Part shown: piece after piece, positions 17,714-27,181 of the stretch
Numbering within the stretch: position 1 is the stretch's first letter
Layout of the letters: the number at the start of each line of letters is the position of its first letter
Source: an uncultured Verrucomicrobiota bacterium
Lineage (GTDB): Bacteria > Verrucomicrobiota > Verrucomicrobiia > Opitutales > Seribacteraceae
Length of the DNA stretch: 64,000 nucleotides
Direction of reading: 5' to 3'
Assembly: GCA_902569115.1 (NCBI GenBank)
Contig: CACFTI010000009.1
Span: 1-64,000 of the forward strand
Made by a program: the position numbers and the translations under genes
Notes under the pieces: model-generated
The model's input: the letters and a program-made list of their open reading frames with translations, nothing else
Database searches by the model: none
Told to the model about the DNA's origin: nothing

Positions 17714-20700
17714 ATGCTTACCTTCGCGACACCTTCTATTCAAGTCCTTGCTTCCAGTTCGGGGGGACACGATTACCTTTATGGCTTATTTTTTCTTATT
17801 GTTGCATTGGTTATAGGGGCAGCGACTAGACACTTTCTTCAAAAGATTCCACTTCCATTCACTGTTTTGCTTTTAATATTTGGCCTGGCTATGGGGGCAC
17901 TTAACCGTGCTTACGGTCCCCACGGCGGGCAAGGCCACGATACGCATGTCACTCATGATGAGGTTGGCTTCTTCTCAGAACTTTATGCGAAGTTTATTGA
18001 CACACTAAGTGGAGCGATCACTTGGGGTGGGAATTTGGACGGTCATCTCATTCTGTATGTCTTTCTGCCAATCTTGATTTTTGAGGCTGGGTTTGCTTTG
18101 GATGTGCATACCTTCAAGAAATCTTTTCTAAATGCTTTCTACCTTGCTGGGCCTGGTATTGTGACCGCAACGGTAATGTCGGGTATGGCATTCTATGGAT
18201 TAGTGGTCATTTTTGGAGGAGAGGGTGGCGTACTTACCGAATGGAATGTGGAGGCTGGGGCTTTCGTTTTTCTGGCATCCATGCTATTCGGGGCGGTGGT
18301 GAGTGCCACTGACCCGGTTGCGGTTGTTGCACTCCTAAAAGAATTAGGTGCAAGTAAGAAACTTGGAACATTGATCGAGGGTGAATCTTTGTTGAATGAC
18401 GGGACGGCAATTGTTGCTTTTGTATTACTCTTTGGTGTTGTTACTGCAGCTGAACCTTTTTTAGGAACCGGAAGTTTTATTGGAAGTGCTGCTTTGGGCT
18501 TCGGACAAATCGGTGCTGCAGGTGGTTTGCTAGGAGTTTTACTCGGCTTGGTGGCAATCCTGTGGGTGCGAAAAGTGTTTAACGACCCAATGATTGAAAT
18601 AACGGTTGTACTTGTTACCTCCTACGCGGTATTTTTTATCTGTGAGCACTTTTTCCATGTTTCAGGTGTTCTGGGATTGGTCGCGTTGGGTATTGTCATG
18701 GCAGGTATTGGCAGGACTCGGATCAGTCCTGAGGTGGAGCATTTTATGCACGAGTTTTGGGAGTTAGTCGCCTTTGTTGCAAATGTCATTATTTTTATCG
18801 TGGTTGGAGTTGTCATTGCTCAAAATGCAAATCCAACAGGTATGGATTTTGTTATCCTGGGCTTGGTTTATTTAGCCATTCATCTTGTTCGTGCTATCAA
18901 CATGGGAATCTTTTATCCATTGATGAAGAAAGCCGGTTATGGTCTCCCTGAAAAAGATGCCGTCGTCGTTTGGTGGGGGGCTTTGCGTGGGGCGATCGGG
19001 CTGGCATTGGCACTTGTTGTATATTCCGAACATCTAAGATATGATTTCACTATTTCTGATGGAGGTAAAGGCTACCGCGAGGAAACGACTTCCGTTTTAA
19101 TTTTAGACAAAGGAAAAGCTTCCCTATTGGAATCAAAGGGAAATGTGAACTTGTACGAAGGCAAATCCCTCACTCATGCCACAGCTGATATTAAAGAAGG
19201 AAAAATAGTCGGAATTTCCCAGGATGCTGTCCTTGCGAATAAGAAATTAGGAGCAAAAACATCACAAGATGCCGCCTCACTTCGCGATGAACTTGCAAGT
19301 GGAGACAAGGTTGTTGTTATTTTGGGAGAGGGGCAAAATGCAGTGGCTCAGGCATCCTTGATCGGCATTTCTTCAAGGGTTCGGGATCAATTCTTGTTTC
19401 TTATTTCAGGAATTGTGCTTTTGACCCTTCTGGTCAATGCTACTACGATAAAATCCATGGTCAATGCACTGGGATTGACTGAATTACCCGCTGTCAAAAA
19501 GCTGATGTTTTCTAACGCCTCTGGCAATGTTGCGGAGGGTTGTGAAAACGAAATGGATCTACTCAAGGAAGACCGTTTCCTAAGTGGTGCCAACTGGGGT
19601 TTGGTTCGTAAATATCTTCCTGAGCCTGTCGCATATCCTCTTACTTCAGATGAGCTTGAGCAAATGGATACTCTGGCAGAAACCAGACGACGTCTGCTCG
19701 AAAAAGAAAGAAGTAGTTACTGGGCACAATTTAAATCAGGATTACTCAGTGCAACCGCGGTTGCACAATTGGACAACAATCTTAGCGAGTTTCTCGATCT
19801 GCAGGGAAAAGTTCCCCTTAATGAAAGAGAATATTTAGATAAAGTTTGTGGAGTTAGTAAGTTAACTGAGGCTATTAAGGATTTGCCTCTCCCTTTTGTA
19901 GGAGGCTATTTCTCAGACAAAATTACTGTCAGCTATGATGCTTCCAAAGCATTTGTTGTATCACAACAGGAAATTGCCAAAATGGTTGATTCTCTGACCA
20001 GAGAACTTGATGAAAGTGGAGATACTGAAAGGATTTTAAAAACATCAAGGTTGTTGAAAGACGAGATACGGCAAAACCGCTTGAAAGGCTTGGAGTATAT
20101 TCGAAATATGCATGAGAATTACCCAGAAGCCACTGTAGGGATAGAGACGAAGGATGCCATTCGTTCTGTATTAAATCACGAGCGTAACTCAATTAAAAAA
20201 CTGAGGTCGGATGGAATGCTCGAGGCAGATGAGGCGGAACGAATGATTGTCGCGGTAGAGGAAAGAATGAAGGAGGTAATGGAAAGCTCGTTGGAGCTTA
20301 GACTCCCAGAACCCGAGGAAGTGTTACGGGAGGTCAATTGGTTGAAAGGGCTGCCTGAAGAGTTGATTACCCGGATTATTGAAGTTTCTGAAACCAAAAA
20401 ATATAACATCGGAGACACTCTCATGAATCAGGGAGATGAGGGCGATGGGATGATCGTAATTACTCGAGGAAGTGTAAAAGTTTCGATCGGTGATCTAGTT
20501 GTGGATATTATGGGGAGAGGTGCTGTGATTGGCGAAATGGCAGTATTGGGTGGAGTTCCAAGAACTGCTACTGTGGTGGCGGATTCGACTGTTACTTCTC
20601 TATGGCTAAGCACTGCCTCCATGCAGCAAATTATGGAGGACTCACAGGAACTAAGTTCCAGTTTATGGAAAACTGCCGCGATGCGTTTTGCAGAAAACCT

Positions 20701-20944
20701 TCTAGGAGCTAAGGATCCATACAACTCATGGAATCAGATGCAATTCCGTCGATGGCTAAATGATGGTGAAGTCATATCGCCGCCTAATGGGGAGAAGTTG
20801 AATTTATACGGAAAAGTTGCTGTTCTTGTTGCTGGTCAGTGTTCTACTCCCGGTTCAGAGGAAATGGTTTCTGCACCATCACAGTTGGATGTTGCGGAAG
20901 CTACATTTCAAGGCGACGCCAAGGTTTTTGTGCGTAGTGCTTAA
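17714..20944 (+). CDS. CPA1-type Na+/H+ antiporter with C-terminal cyclic-nucleotide-binding domain
   Basis: 1076 aa. Residues ~20-440 hold the NhaP/NHE-type membrane domain, with the family's signature ATDPVAVVALLKELGASKKL followed by LIEGESLLNDGTAIV, and a late helix with LRGAIGLALALVV. Ahead of the last helix (RDQFLFLISGIVLLTLLV, ~557-574) lies an extra soluble stretch of about 115 residues (~440-555). A long charged helical region (~600-870) leads to a cyclic-nucleotide-binding domain (~880-1010) with a phosphate-cassette-like motif GEMAVLGGVPRTATV. The layout recalls plant SOS1 and sperm-type NHEs. Inference: sodium or pH homeostasis gated by cAMP, c-di-AMP-like or another nucleotide. 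The N-terminal region before helix 1 is short, and the gene begins 12 bp after a FecR-like gene. Confidence 0.9.
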   Translation: MLTFATPSIQVLASSSGGHDYLYGLFFLIVALVIGAATRHFLQKIPLPFTVLLLIFGLAMGALNRAYGPHGGQGHDTHVTHDEVGFFSELYAKFIDTLSGAITWGGNLDGHLILYVFLPILIFEAGFALDVHTFKKSFLNAFYLAGPGIVTATVMSGMAFYGLVVIFGGEGGVLTEWNVEAGAFVFLASMLFGAVVSATDPVAVVALLKELGASKKLGTLIEGESLLNDGTAIVAFVLLFGVVTAAEPFLGTGSFIGSAALGFGQIGAAGGLLGVLLGLVAILWVRKVFNDPMIEITVVLVTSYAVFFICEHFFHVSGVLGLVALGIVMAGIGRTRISPEVEHFMHEFWELVAFVANVIIFIVVGVVIAQNANPTGMDFVILGLVYLAIHLVRAINMGIFYPLMKKAGYGLPEKDAVVVWWGALRGAIGLALALVVYSEHLRYDFTISDGGKGYREETTSVLILDKGKASLLESKGNVNLYEGKSLTHATADIKEGKIVGISQDAVLANKKLGAKTSQDAASLRDELASGDKVVVILGEGQNAVAQASLIGISSRVRDQFLFLISGIVLLTLLVNATTIKSMVNALGLTELPAVKKLMFSNASGNVAEGCENEMDLLKEDRFLSGANWGLVRKYLPEPVAYPLTSDELEQMDTLAETRRRLLEKERSSYWAQFKSGLLSATAVAQLDNNLSEFLDLQGKVPLNEREYLDKVCGVSKLTEAIKDLPLPFVGGYFSDKITVSYDASKAFVVSQQEIAKMVDSLTRELDESGDTERILKTSRLLKDEIRQNRLKGLEYIRNMHENYPEATVGIETKDAIRSVLNHERNSIKKLRSDGMLEADEAERMIVAVEERMKEVMESSLELRLPEPEEVLREVNWLKGLPEELITRIIEVSETKKYNIGDTLMNQGDEGDGMIVITRGSVKVSIGDLVVDIMGRGAVIGEMAVLGGVPRTATVVADSTVTSLWLSTASMQQIMEDSQELSSSLWKTAAMRFAENLLGAKDPYNSWNQMQFRRWLNDGEVISPPNGEKLNLYGKVAVLVAGQCSTPGSEEMVSAPSQLDVAEATFQGDAKVFVRSA

Positions 20945-20951
20945 CGGATAA

Positions 20952-21039
<88 letters not shown>

Positions 21040-21186
21040 GAAAAGTTGATTTATTGCACGCTAAGTCCTCTTTCGTCAACGATCAAAACAATGTGTCATT
21101 CGTGTCAAAGGGCGAAATACTCAATTTTTTCCATCACTTTACTTTTGGTGTTTGCCTGATCAAAGGATTAGGTTAGAAAGACCTTT

Positions 21187-21705
21187 ATGACAACAAATGA
21201 GGTTGCATATAACGGAAAAGTCGAGGGTGATGTAATAGTTACCAAGGCCGATGCGGTTATCAATTGGATAAGAAAGCATTCGGTTTGGCCTATGCCAATG
21301 GGATTAGCATGTTGTGCTATTGAATTAATGGCTGCTGCGGCATCAAGGTATGACATTTCCAGATTTGGAATGGAAGTGATGAGATTTTCTCCTCGTCAGT
21401 CTGACTGCATGATTGTAGCCGGAACCGTAACTTACAAAATGGCAGAGGTGGTCAGGAGAATTTATGACCAGATGGGTGATCCCAAATGGGTGGTTGCTAT
21501 GGGAGCATGCGCTTCCACTGGTGGTATGTACCGTTCGTACGCAGTTATGCAAGGAGTAGACACAATTGTCCCTGTTGATGTGTATGTGAGCGGATGTCCA
21601 CCTCGTCCGGAGGCATTACTTGATGCGATGATTAAGCTTCAGGACAAGATTGGTGCAGAATCTTCTGTAAAGAATTTGAAAAGCTCGAATAAAATCGCTT
21701 GTTGA
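21187..21705 (+). CDS. nuoB: NADH-quinone oxidoreductase subunit B
   Basis: 172 aa, close to the normal length. This is the peripheral-arm subunit that carries the terminal cluster N2 and hands electrons to quinone. The four cysteine ligands are visible: adjacent Cys42-Cys43 in [10 protein letters not shown], Cys108 in GACAST and Cys137 in [10 protein letters not shown]. It is the first gene of a 13-gene operon; no nuoA precedes it, as upstream lie 146 bp without a gene and then a tRNA on the other strand. The ATG is followed closely by nuoC with overlap or near overlap. No clear promoter was recognised in the upstream gap. Confidence 0.97.
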   Translation: MTTNEVAYNGKVEGDVIVTKADAVINWIRKHSVWPMPMGLACCAIELMAAAASRYDISRFGMEVMRFSPRQSDCMIVAGTVTYKMAEVVRRIYDQMGDPKWVVAMGACASTGGMYRSYAVMQGVDTIVPVDVYVSGCPPRPEALLDAMIKLQDKIGAESSVKNLKSSNKIAC

Positions 21706-21710
21706 TCAAA

Positions 21711-22331
21711 ATGATAGATCAGGATTTCACCGATTCTATTCTTGGTAAGTTTTCTTCGGTCACAAAGAGGCATCATGAAGATTGCCTCACTCTTGATTGT
21801 GCTTCATTTTCCGTCAAAGATGTTCTTATACATCTAAGAGACGAGGAAACCTTTGATTTGCTTGTTGATCTTACAGCAATTGACCATGGTGAACATGCTG
21901 ACAGCCGCTTTTCCGTAGTTGTTCATTTATATTCTAGAATCCATCACGACTACCTTCGTGTACATTCAATTTGTGAAAATAATGAACAGCCTTCTTTTCC
22001 TTCGGTTTCTGATCTTTATCCTGCAGCAAATTGGCATGAAAGGGAAGCCTTTGACATGTTTGGGATTCACTTTAATGATCATCCAAACCTTAAGAGAATC
22101 TTAATGTGGGATGATTATCCTTATTACCCCTTGAGAAAAGATTTCCCTCTCGCTGGAATTGAAACTCCCTTGCCTGCAGATGATGTTGCTGAAGTGACTC
22201 AAGCTAGTGTAGATCCTGCACCCATGATGGGAGGACCTTTTGTCTCAGGAACCGGTGATAATATGAGTGAGGCGGAGCCACGGGCTAAAGATGAAAGTTG
22301 GACAGAGGATACGGAGAAGCCAGTTTTATGA
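21711..22331 (+). CDS. nuoC: NADH-quinone oxidoreductase subunit C
   Basis: 206 aa from the ATG at 21711; a TTG at 21699 overlapping the nuoB stop could add four residues. This is the 30-kDa hydrophilic subunit of complex I that helps form the quinone-site module. The family signature is plain: NWHEREAFDMFGIHFNDHP followed by LKRILMWDDYPYYPLRKDFP. A C-terminal extension of ~40 acidic residues follows. C and D are separate genes here, unlike the fused nuoCD of E. coli. The stop overlaps the nuoD start in an ATGA arrangement, which suggests translational coupling. Confidence 0.97.
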   Translation: MIDQDFTDSILGKFSSVTKRHHEDCLTLDCASFSVKDVLIHLRDEETFDLLVDLTAIDHGEHADSRFSVVVHLYSRIHHDYLRVHSICENNEQPSFPSVSDLYPAANWHEREAFDMFGIHFNDHPNLKRILMWDDYPYYPLRKDFPLAGIETPLPADDVAEVTQASVDPAPMMGGPFVSGTGDNMSEAEPRAKDESWTEDTEKPVL

Positions 22332-23569
22332 GTACTGAAACCATAGAAGTAAATGTGGGAGATGCAGTCTCAAGAGGTGCAGACGCTACAGCCAAAGCTG
22401 AAAGCGGTAAAATGGCTCTCAATGTCGGTCCATCTCACCCCACGACACACGGAGTGCTGCGTCTTATGATGGATTTGGACGGGGATGTGATTACTCGATG
22501 TGAACCTGTGTTGGGCTATCTTCATAGAGGTGATGAAAAAATTGCAGAAAATATGACCTACAATCAATTCGTGCCTTACACGGATCGTTTGGATTATCTT
22601 TCCCCTTTGGCCAACAATGTCGCCTATGCAATTGCGGTTGAAAAACTTACTGGATTGGAATTACCAGAACGCTGCGAAGCGATTCGAGTTTTGGTTTGTG
22701 AACTTGCCAGAGTTTCCAGCCATCTTCTGGGTATGGGTGTCTTTGGTATGGATGCCGGTGCTTGGACTCCTTTCATGTATACATTTACAGAGCGAGAAAA
22801 GCTGTACACTCTTTTCGAAGAGTTAACTGGTGCTCGCTTTACCACTTCCTACACCCGAATAGGCGGAGTGGCACGAGACATTCCCGATGGATGGTTGGAT
22901 CGCGTTTCACACTTTTGTGACAACTTGCCAAAGGCGATTGATGAAGTAGAGAAATTACTTACTCGAAACCGTATATTCATTGATAGAACTGAGGGAATAG
23001 GTCAGGTATCTCAGGAAGATGCAATCGCCTATGGTTTCACTGGTCCTAATCTTCGAGCTTCAGGCGTCGATCTAGATTTAAGAAAAGATAAGCCTTATTC
23101 TGGCTATGAAAAATATGACTTTGATGTGCCAATAGGGACACGCGGAGATTGTTATGATCGCTATTTGGTAAGAATCGAAGAAGTTCGTCAAAGCCTTCGA
23201 ATAATCAAACAAGTTATATCTGATTTTCCAAGCGGTCTTTGGTATGCAGAAGATGCTAAAAAAATCTTTGCTCCGCCAAAAGAAAAAATTCTCACCAGCA
23301 TGGAAGAGTTAATACAAAACTTCATGATTGTCACTGAGGGTCCACAAATCCCTGCGGGAGAAGTATATTTTGAAGCGGAGAATCCGAAAGGTGCCCTCGG
23401 TTTTTACATTGTGTCCAAAGGCGGTGGCGTACCTTACAGACTTAAAATTCGAGCTCCGAGTTTTTGTAACCTAAGTATTCTGGAAAAAATGGTTCCTGGA
23501 CATATGCTCAGTGATATTACGGTGATTTTGGGGAGTTTGGATTTTGTAATGGGAGAATGTGACCGCTGA
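22328..23569 (+). CDS. nuoD: NADH-quinone oxidoreductase subunit D
   Basis: 413 aa from the ATG at 22328, which overlaps the nuoC stop by four bases; an upstream in-frame TTG at 22298 was not preferred. This is the 49-kDa subunit that lines the quinone pocket with NuoB. The quinone-binding loop GPSHPTTHGVLR and the motif PIGTRGDCYDRYLVR are present, as is the C-terminal DITVILGSLDFVMGECDR ending. The first ~35 residues form a poorly conserved extension. Its length is typical of stand-alone NuoD proteins. Confidence 0.97.
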   Translation: MSTETIEVNVGDAVSRGADATAKAESGKMALNVGPSHPTTHGVLRLMMDLDGDVITRCEPVLGYLHRGDEKIAENMTYNQFVPYTDRLDYLSPLANNVAYAIAVEKLTGLELPERCEAIRVLVCELARVSSHLLGMGVFGMDAGAWTPFMYTFTEREKLYTLFEELTGARFTTSYTRIGGVARDIPDGWLDRVSHFCDNLPKAIDEVEKLLTRNRIFIDRTEGIGQVSQEDAIAYGFTGPNLRASGVDLDLRKDKPYSGYEKYDFDVPIGTRGDCYDRYLVRIEEVRQSLRIIKQVISDFPSGLWYAEDAKKIFAPPKEKILTSMEELIQNFMIVTEGPQIPAGEVYFEAENPKGALGFYIVSKGGGVPYRLKIRAPSFCNLSILEKMVPGHMLSDITVILGSLDFVMGECDR

Positions 23570-23574
23570 TTCCT

Positions 23575-24102
23575 ATGAAGTTGACTGAAGACACACTCCA
23601 AAAGATAGACGAGGTAATATCCCGATACCCAGACAAAAGAAGTGCTTCGTTAATGGTTATTCACCTTGTACAGGAAGAACTTGGTGCGGTAGACCTAGAA
23701 GCGTCTGAATGGATTGCAGATACTTTAGATTTACAACCCATAAACATTCGCGAATTAATTACTTTTTATCCAATGCTTCGTGAAAAACCATGGGGCGAGA
23801 CTCATGTTCGCGTTTGCCGCACCCTCCCTTGTGCTCTTCGAGGAAGTTATGCAACATGTAAGAAACTTGAGGAAAAACTGAATGTCAAAGAAGGGTGCGT
23901 TTCGAGCGATGGGAAACATTCAATCGAGTTCATGGAATGTTTGGCCGATTGTGGAGAGGGACCCGTTGTTATGGTTGGCGATCAAACCTTTGAAAACATT
24001 GATGAAGGAAAAGCAGCAAAACTAGCCCAACTTATTCTCGATGATAAACTAGGGGATACCAATGAATTTATTAGTTATGAGAAAGCTGTTGAGTCTATTT
24101 AA
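23575..24102 (+). CDS. nuoE: NADH-quinone oxidoreductase subunit E
   Basis: 175 aa. This is the 24-kDa subunit carrying the [2Fe-2S] cluster N1a next to the NADH module. Ligands are seen as CRTLPC (C-x4-C) and, about 40 residues later, CLADC (C-x3-C), followed by GEGPVVMV, the usual arrangement for the family. A helical N-terminal domain with YPDKRSASLMVIHLVQEELG precedes the thioredoxin-like fold. It starts 5 bp after nuoD. The ~20-residue tail after the core is not conserved. Confidence 0.97.
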   Translation: MKLTEDTLQKIDEVISRYPDKRSASLMVIHLVQEELGAVDLEASEWIADTLDLQPINIRELITFYPMLREKPWGETHVRVCRTLPCALRGSYATCKKLEEKLNVKEGCVSSDGKHSIEFMECLADCGEGPVVMVGDQTFENIDEGKAAKLAQLILDDKLGDTNEFISYEKAVESI

Positions 24103-24123
24103 TCTTCGAAAACTTAGTCCTAA

Positions 24124-25479
24124 ATGATCAGTAAGAAAATTCCCAAAGAAAGAAGAGTCATTTTAAAGAATGCCGATGCTCCTTCATATTCAAACAAGAT
24201 TTCCTGCTATATTAAAGAAGGTGGGTACAATGTTCTGAAAAAATCGTTAAAGAAAAAACCAGAGGAGATAGGAGAAGAGGTTCTTAAATCTGGTGTTCGG
24301 GGTCGTGGTGGTGCAGGTTTTCCCACGGGAATGAAATGGAAGTTTTTGGACCGGAAGTCCGGTAAACCAATTTATCTCATTTGTAATGCAGATGAATCCG
24401 AACCCGGTACTTTTAAAGACAGGCAGATAATTCACAAGGACCCTCATCAGTTGATAGAGGGTATGATGATCTCTGCCTATGCTATTCAAGCAAAACAAGC
24501 TTTCATTTATATACGTGCTGAATTTTTTGAAGGGGCGAAAATACTGAATCGAGCGATAACCGAAGCCAAGGCTAAAGGTTTTTGTGGTGAAAATATCCTT
24601 GGAAGTGGATACTCATGTGACTTGGTTGTTCATCGAGGAGCTGGAGCATATATCTGTGGAGAGGAAACTGGATTGATCGAATCTCTCGAAGGTAAACGCC
24701 CTAATCCTAGGATCAAACCTCCTTATTTTCCAGCTGTTTTAGGCCTCTACCAATGTCCAACAATAGTCAATAATGTGGAAACCCTTTGCAATGTTAAGCA
24801 TATCATGGAGATGGGAGGGGAGACTTTTTCAAAAATTGGAAAGCCCAATAATACGGGTACCCGCATTTGGTGCGTTTCCGGTCAGGTCAAAAATCCTGGA
24901 TACTTTGAGTTTGAGTGCGGTGCGTTGACTTTAGGTGAAATGATTTACGATGTTTGTGGAGGATTGCTTCCTGGCAGAACATTGCAAGCAGTCATTCCGG
25001 GGGGATCATCAGCAAAGATCTTGCGAGCGGATGAACGATTCAAAGGTACTCATAAAGATGGCACTGATTTTGATTGGGGGATTGAAGACATACCTTTGGA
25101 TTTTGATGGACCAATGGCAGCCGGTACCATGTCAGGTTCCGGTGGAATTGTAGTAATGGATAATACAGTGGATATGGTCGAGGCGATGGCCAACATAAAC
25201 GCTTTCTATGCTCATGAGTCATGCGGTCAATGTACTCCGTGTCGGGAGGGATCGCTTTGGATGAAAAAGATTTCCTCAAGGATGTGCTCAGGAGATGCAA
25301 GAGAAGAAGATGCAGACCTTCTTCTAAGTGTTGCCAATCAAATCGAGGGTCGTACTATTTGTGCTTTTGGTGAAGCTGCAGCCTGGCCTACCCAAAGTTT
25401 CGTGAAAAAGTTCCGCAAAGACTTTCTGAAAAAAGCAAAAACTCAAAAACGAAAAAAAGATTCTCTGCAACTGATTTGA
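24124..25479 (+). CDS. nuoF: NADH-quinone oxidoreductase subunit F (NADH- and FMN-binding)
   Basis: 451 aa. It oxidises NADH through FMN and passes electrons to cluster N3. Seen: the FMN/NADH-binding Gly-rich motif GRGGAGFPTGMKW, NADESEPGTFKDR, GAGAYICGEETGLIESLEGK, and the [4Fe-4S] ligands in ESCGQCTPCREG plus the later TICAFGEAAAWP cysteine. Length and order match the family. The tail is Lys-rich. It sits 21 bp after nuoE and 4 bp before nuoG. Confidence 0.97.
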   Translation: MISKKIPKERRVILKNADAPSYSNKISCYIKEGGYNVLKKSLKKKPEEIGEEVLKSGVRGRGGAGFPTGMKWKFLDRKSGKPIYLICNADESEPGTFKDRQIIHKDPHQLIEGMMISAYAIQAKQAFIYIRAEFFEGAKILNRAITEAKAKGFCGENILGSGYSCDLVVHRGAGAYICGEETGLIESLEGKRPNPRIKPPYFPAVLGLYQCPTIVNNVETLCNVKHIMEMGGETFSKIGKPNNTGTRIWCVSGQVKNPGYFEFECGALTLGEMIYDVCGGLLPGRTLQAVIPGGSSAKILRADERFKGTHKDGTDFDWGIEDIPLDFDGPMAAGTMSGSGGIVVMDNTVDMVEAMANINAFYAHESCGQCTPCREGSLWMKKISSRMCSGDAREEDADLLLSVANQIEGRTICAFGEAAAWPTQSFVKKFRKDFLKKAKTQKRKKDSLQLI

Positions 25480-25483
25480 TCCA

Positions 25484-27163
25484 ATGATTTCGACGCAAAA
25501 AACAGAGTCAGTTTCAATCGTTCTGGACGGAGAAGAAGTTGCGGTACCTGCCGGTATGAACTTGGTGGATGCAGCCGCGCTGTTCCAAAAAGAAATACCT
25601 CATTATTGTTATCATCCTCAACTTAGCGTTGCAGGTAACTGCCGAATGTGTCTCATAGAAATGGGTACTCCAATGCGTGATCGTGGCACTGGGGAAGCAA
25701 TTTTAAATGAGGATGGAAGCCCGAAAATAGGTTGGGTTCCTAAGCCTGTTATTGGCTGTGCAACTACGGTTTCTCCGGGTATGCATGTAAAAACTATTTC
25801 AGAAAAGGTAACGGATTGCCGTGAGGGGATTATGGAGTTTTTGTTGGTTAATCATCCGTTGGATTGTCCGATTTGCGATCAAGCGGGTGAATGTAGGTTG
25901 CAGGAATTTGCAACTGACTATGGCCGAGGATACAGCCGCTATACAGAACGCAAAAATGTAAAACCAAAGAGAACCCGTCTTGGTCCAAGGGTCACGCTCG
26001 ATGATGAACGCTGCATTCTTTGTTCGAGATGTATCAGGTTCACGCAAGAAGTGGCCAAGGATGACGTTCTTGGATTTGTGGATAGGGGGAGTTATTCGAC
26101 CTTAACTTGTTTTCCCGGCAAAGAACTTGAAAATAATTACTCTCTAAATACCGTAGATCTTTGTCCAGTGGGTGCACTTACCAGCACTGACTTTCGTTTC
26201 AAAATGAGAGTGTGGTTTCTTAAAGAGTCTCCCAGCATTTGTACCGAAAGTAGTGCAGGATGTAACATATTAGTTTCCAGTCGGGAAGGTGAAATCTATC
26301 GTATTACTCCGAGAAGAAACGACGATGTCAACGATAGTTGGATGACGGATAGTGGGCGTAGTCTATTTAAAAAGGTTCGAGCTGAAGACAGGCTTGCCGT
26401 TCCATCCATAAAGCAGGAAAAATCCTCACTTGATCAAAGTATTCAGGCCGCAGCAGAATCGCTGAAAGATAAAAGAGTGGCAATTGTTGGCTCATGCCAT
26501 GCAACTTTGGAGGAACTGTATTTATTGAATCGCCTAAGCAAAGCTACCAAATCAAAGAAATATCTTCGGGGACATTTTGGGAAAGATGACGGCATTCTTC
26601 TTTCAGCAGACCGTACCCCCAATTTACGGGGTGCCCTAGCTTCAGGTTTCGCCAATGCCTACCCTCGCGATAATTTATCTAAATTAAATTCTGATCTTAA
26701 AAAAGGGGTTGTTGATGCTGTATTGGTAGTAAATGAGGATCTGCTTAGTTCTGGTGTTGAAGCTGAATATTTACTCGGGAAATCAATTGTTTATCTTGGC
26801 ACTCATGCAAACGACACAACCAATCTGGCTGAGGTTATTATCCCCACGCTTACTAGCTTTGAAAAGAAGGGGACTTTTATCAACCGCTCTTTTTTTGCTC
26901 AAGGATTTGAGCAATCCATCCCTGGCTTACCCGGCTTGCTTCCCGATGTTCATATTTTAAGCAAGTTGTTGGATGAGCTTGATGATGAAAATAAGGTTAC
27001 TTCTGACTTTAGTCTAATATGGAAAAATTTGTCGTCCCCACCCAATTCGCCTTTTAAGGGTATGTCGTTCAGTGATTCATTGCGGGGATCTTTGAAAGTT
27101 GATGGAGCTAAATGGAAAGATTTGCCATTTGTTGAATCGAATGCGCTTCATTACAAGAAGTAA
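25484..27163 (+). CDS. nuoG: NADH-quinone oxidoreductase subunit G, short form
   Basis: 559 aa, clearly shorter than the ~700-900 aa of many NuoG proteins. The N-terminal Fe-S part is intact: a [2Fe-2S] domain with HYCYHPQLSVAGNCRMC and a later Cys in VIGCATT, a His-Cys segment (NHPLDCPICDQAGEC), and a CILCSRC plus DLCPVGAL [4Fe-4S] set. The molybdopterin-type fold begins (CTESSAGCNILVS; TPRRNDDVND), but the C-terminal domain is much reduced. The shortening is in frame and the gene has a normal neighbour spacing, so it is likely a lineage form and not a broken gene. It acts as the electron wire from NuoF to NuoI. Confidence 0.95.
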   Translation: MISTQKTESVSIVLDGEEVAVPAGMNLVDAAALFQKEIPHYCYHPQLSVAGNCRMCLIEMGTPMRDRGTGEAILNEDGSPKIGWVPKPVIGCATTVSPGMHVKTISEKVTDCREGIMEFLLVNHPLDCPICDQAGECRLQEFATDYGRGYSRYTERKNVKPKRTRLGPRVTLDDERCILCSRCIRFTQEVAKDDVLGFVDRGSYSTLTCFPGKELENNYSLNTVDLCPVGALTSTDFRFKMRVWFLKESPSICTESSAGCNILVSSREGEIYRITPRRNDDVNDSWMTDSGRSLFKKVRAEDRLAVPSIKQEKSSLDQSIQAAAESLKDKRVAIVGSCHATLEELYLLNRLSKATKSKKYLRGHFGKDDGILLSADRTPNLRGALASGFANAYPRDNLSKLNSDLKKGVVDAVLVVNEDLLSSGVEAEYLLGKSIVYLGTHANDTTNLAEVIIPTLTSFEKKGTFINRSFFAQGFEQSIPGLPGLLPDVHILSKLLDELDDENKVTSDFSLIWKNLSSPPNSPFKGMSFSDSLRGSLKVDGAKWKDLPFVESNALHYKK

Positions 27164-27181
27164 TTTCATGACTTCCGAAGC

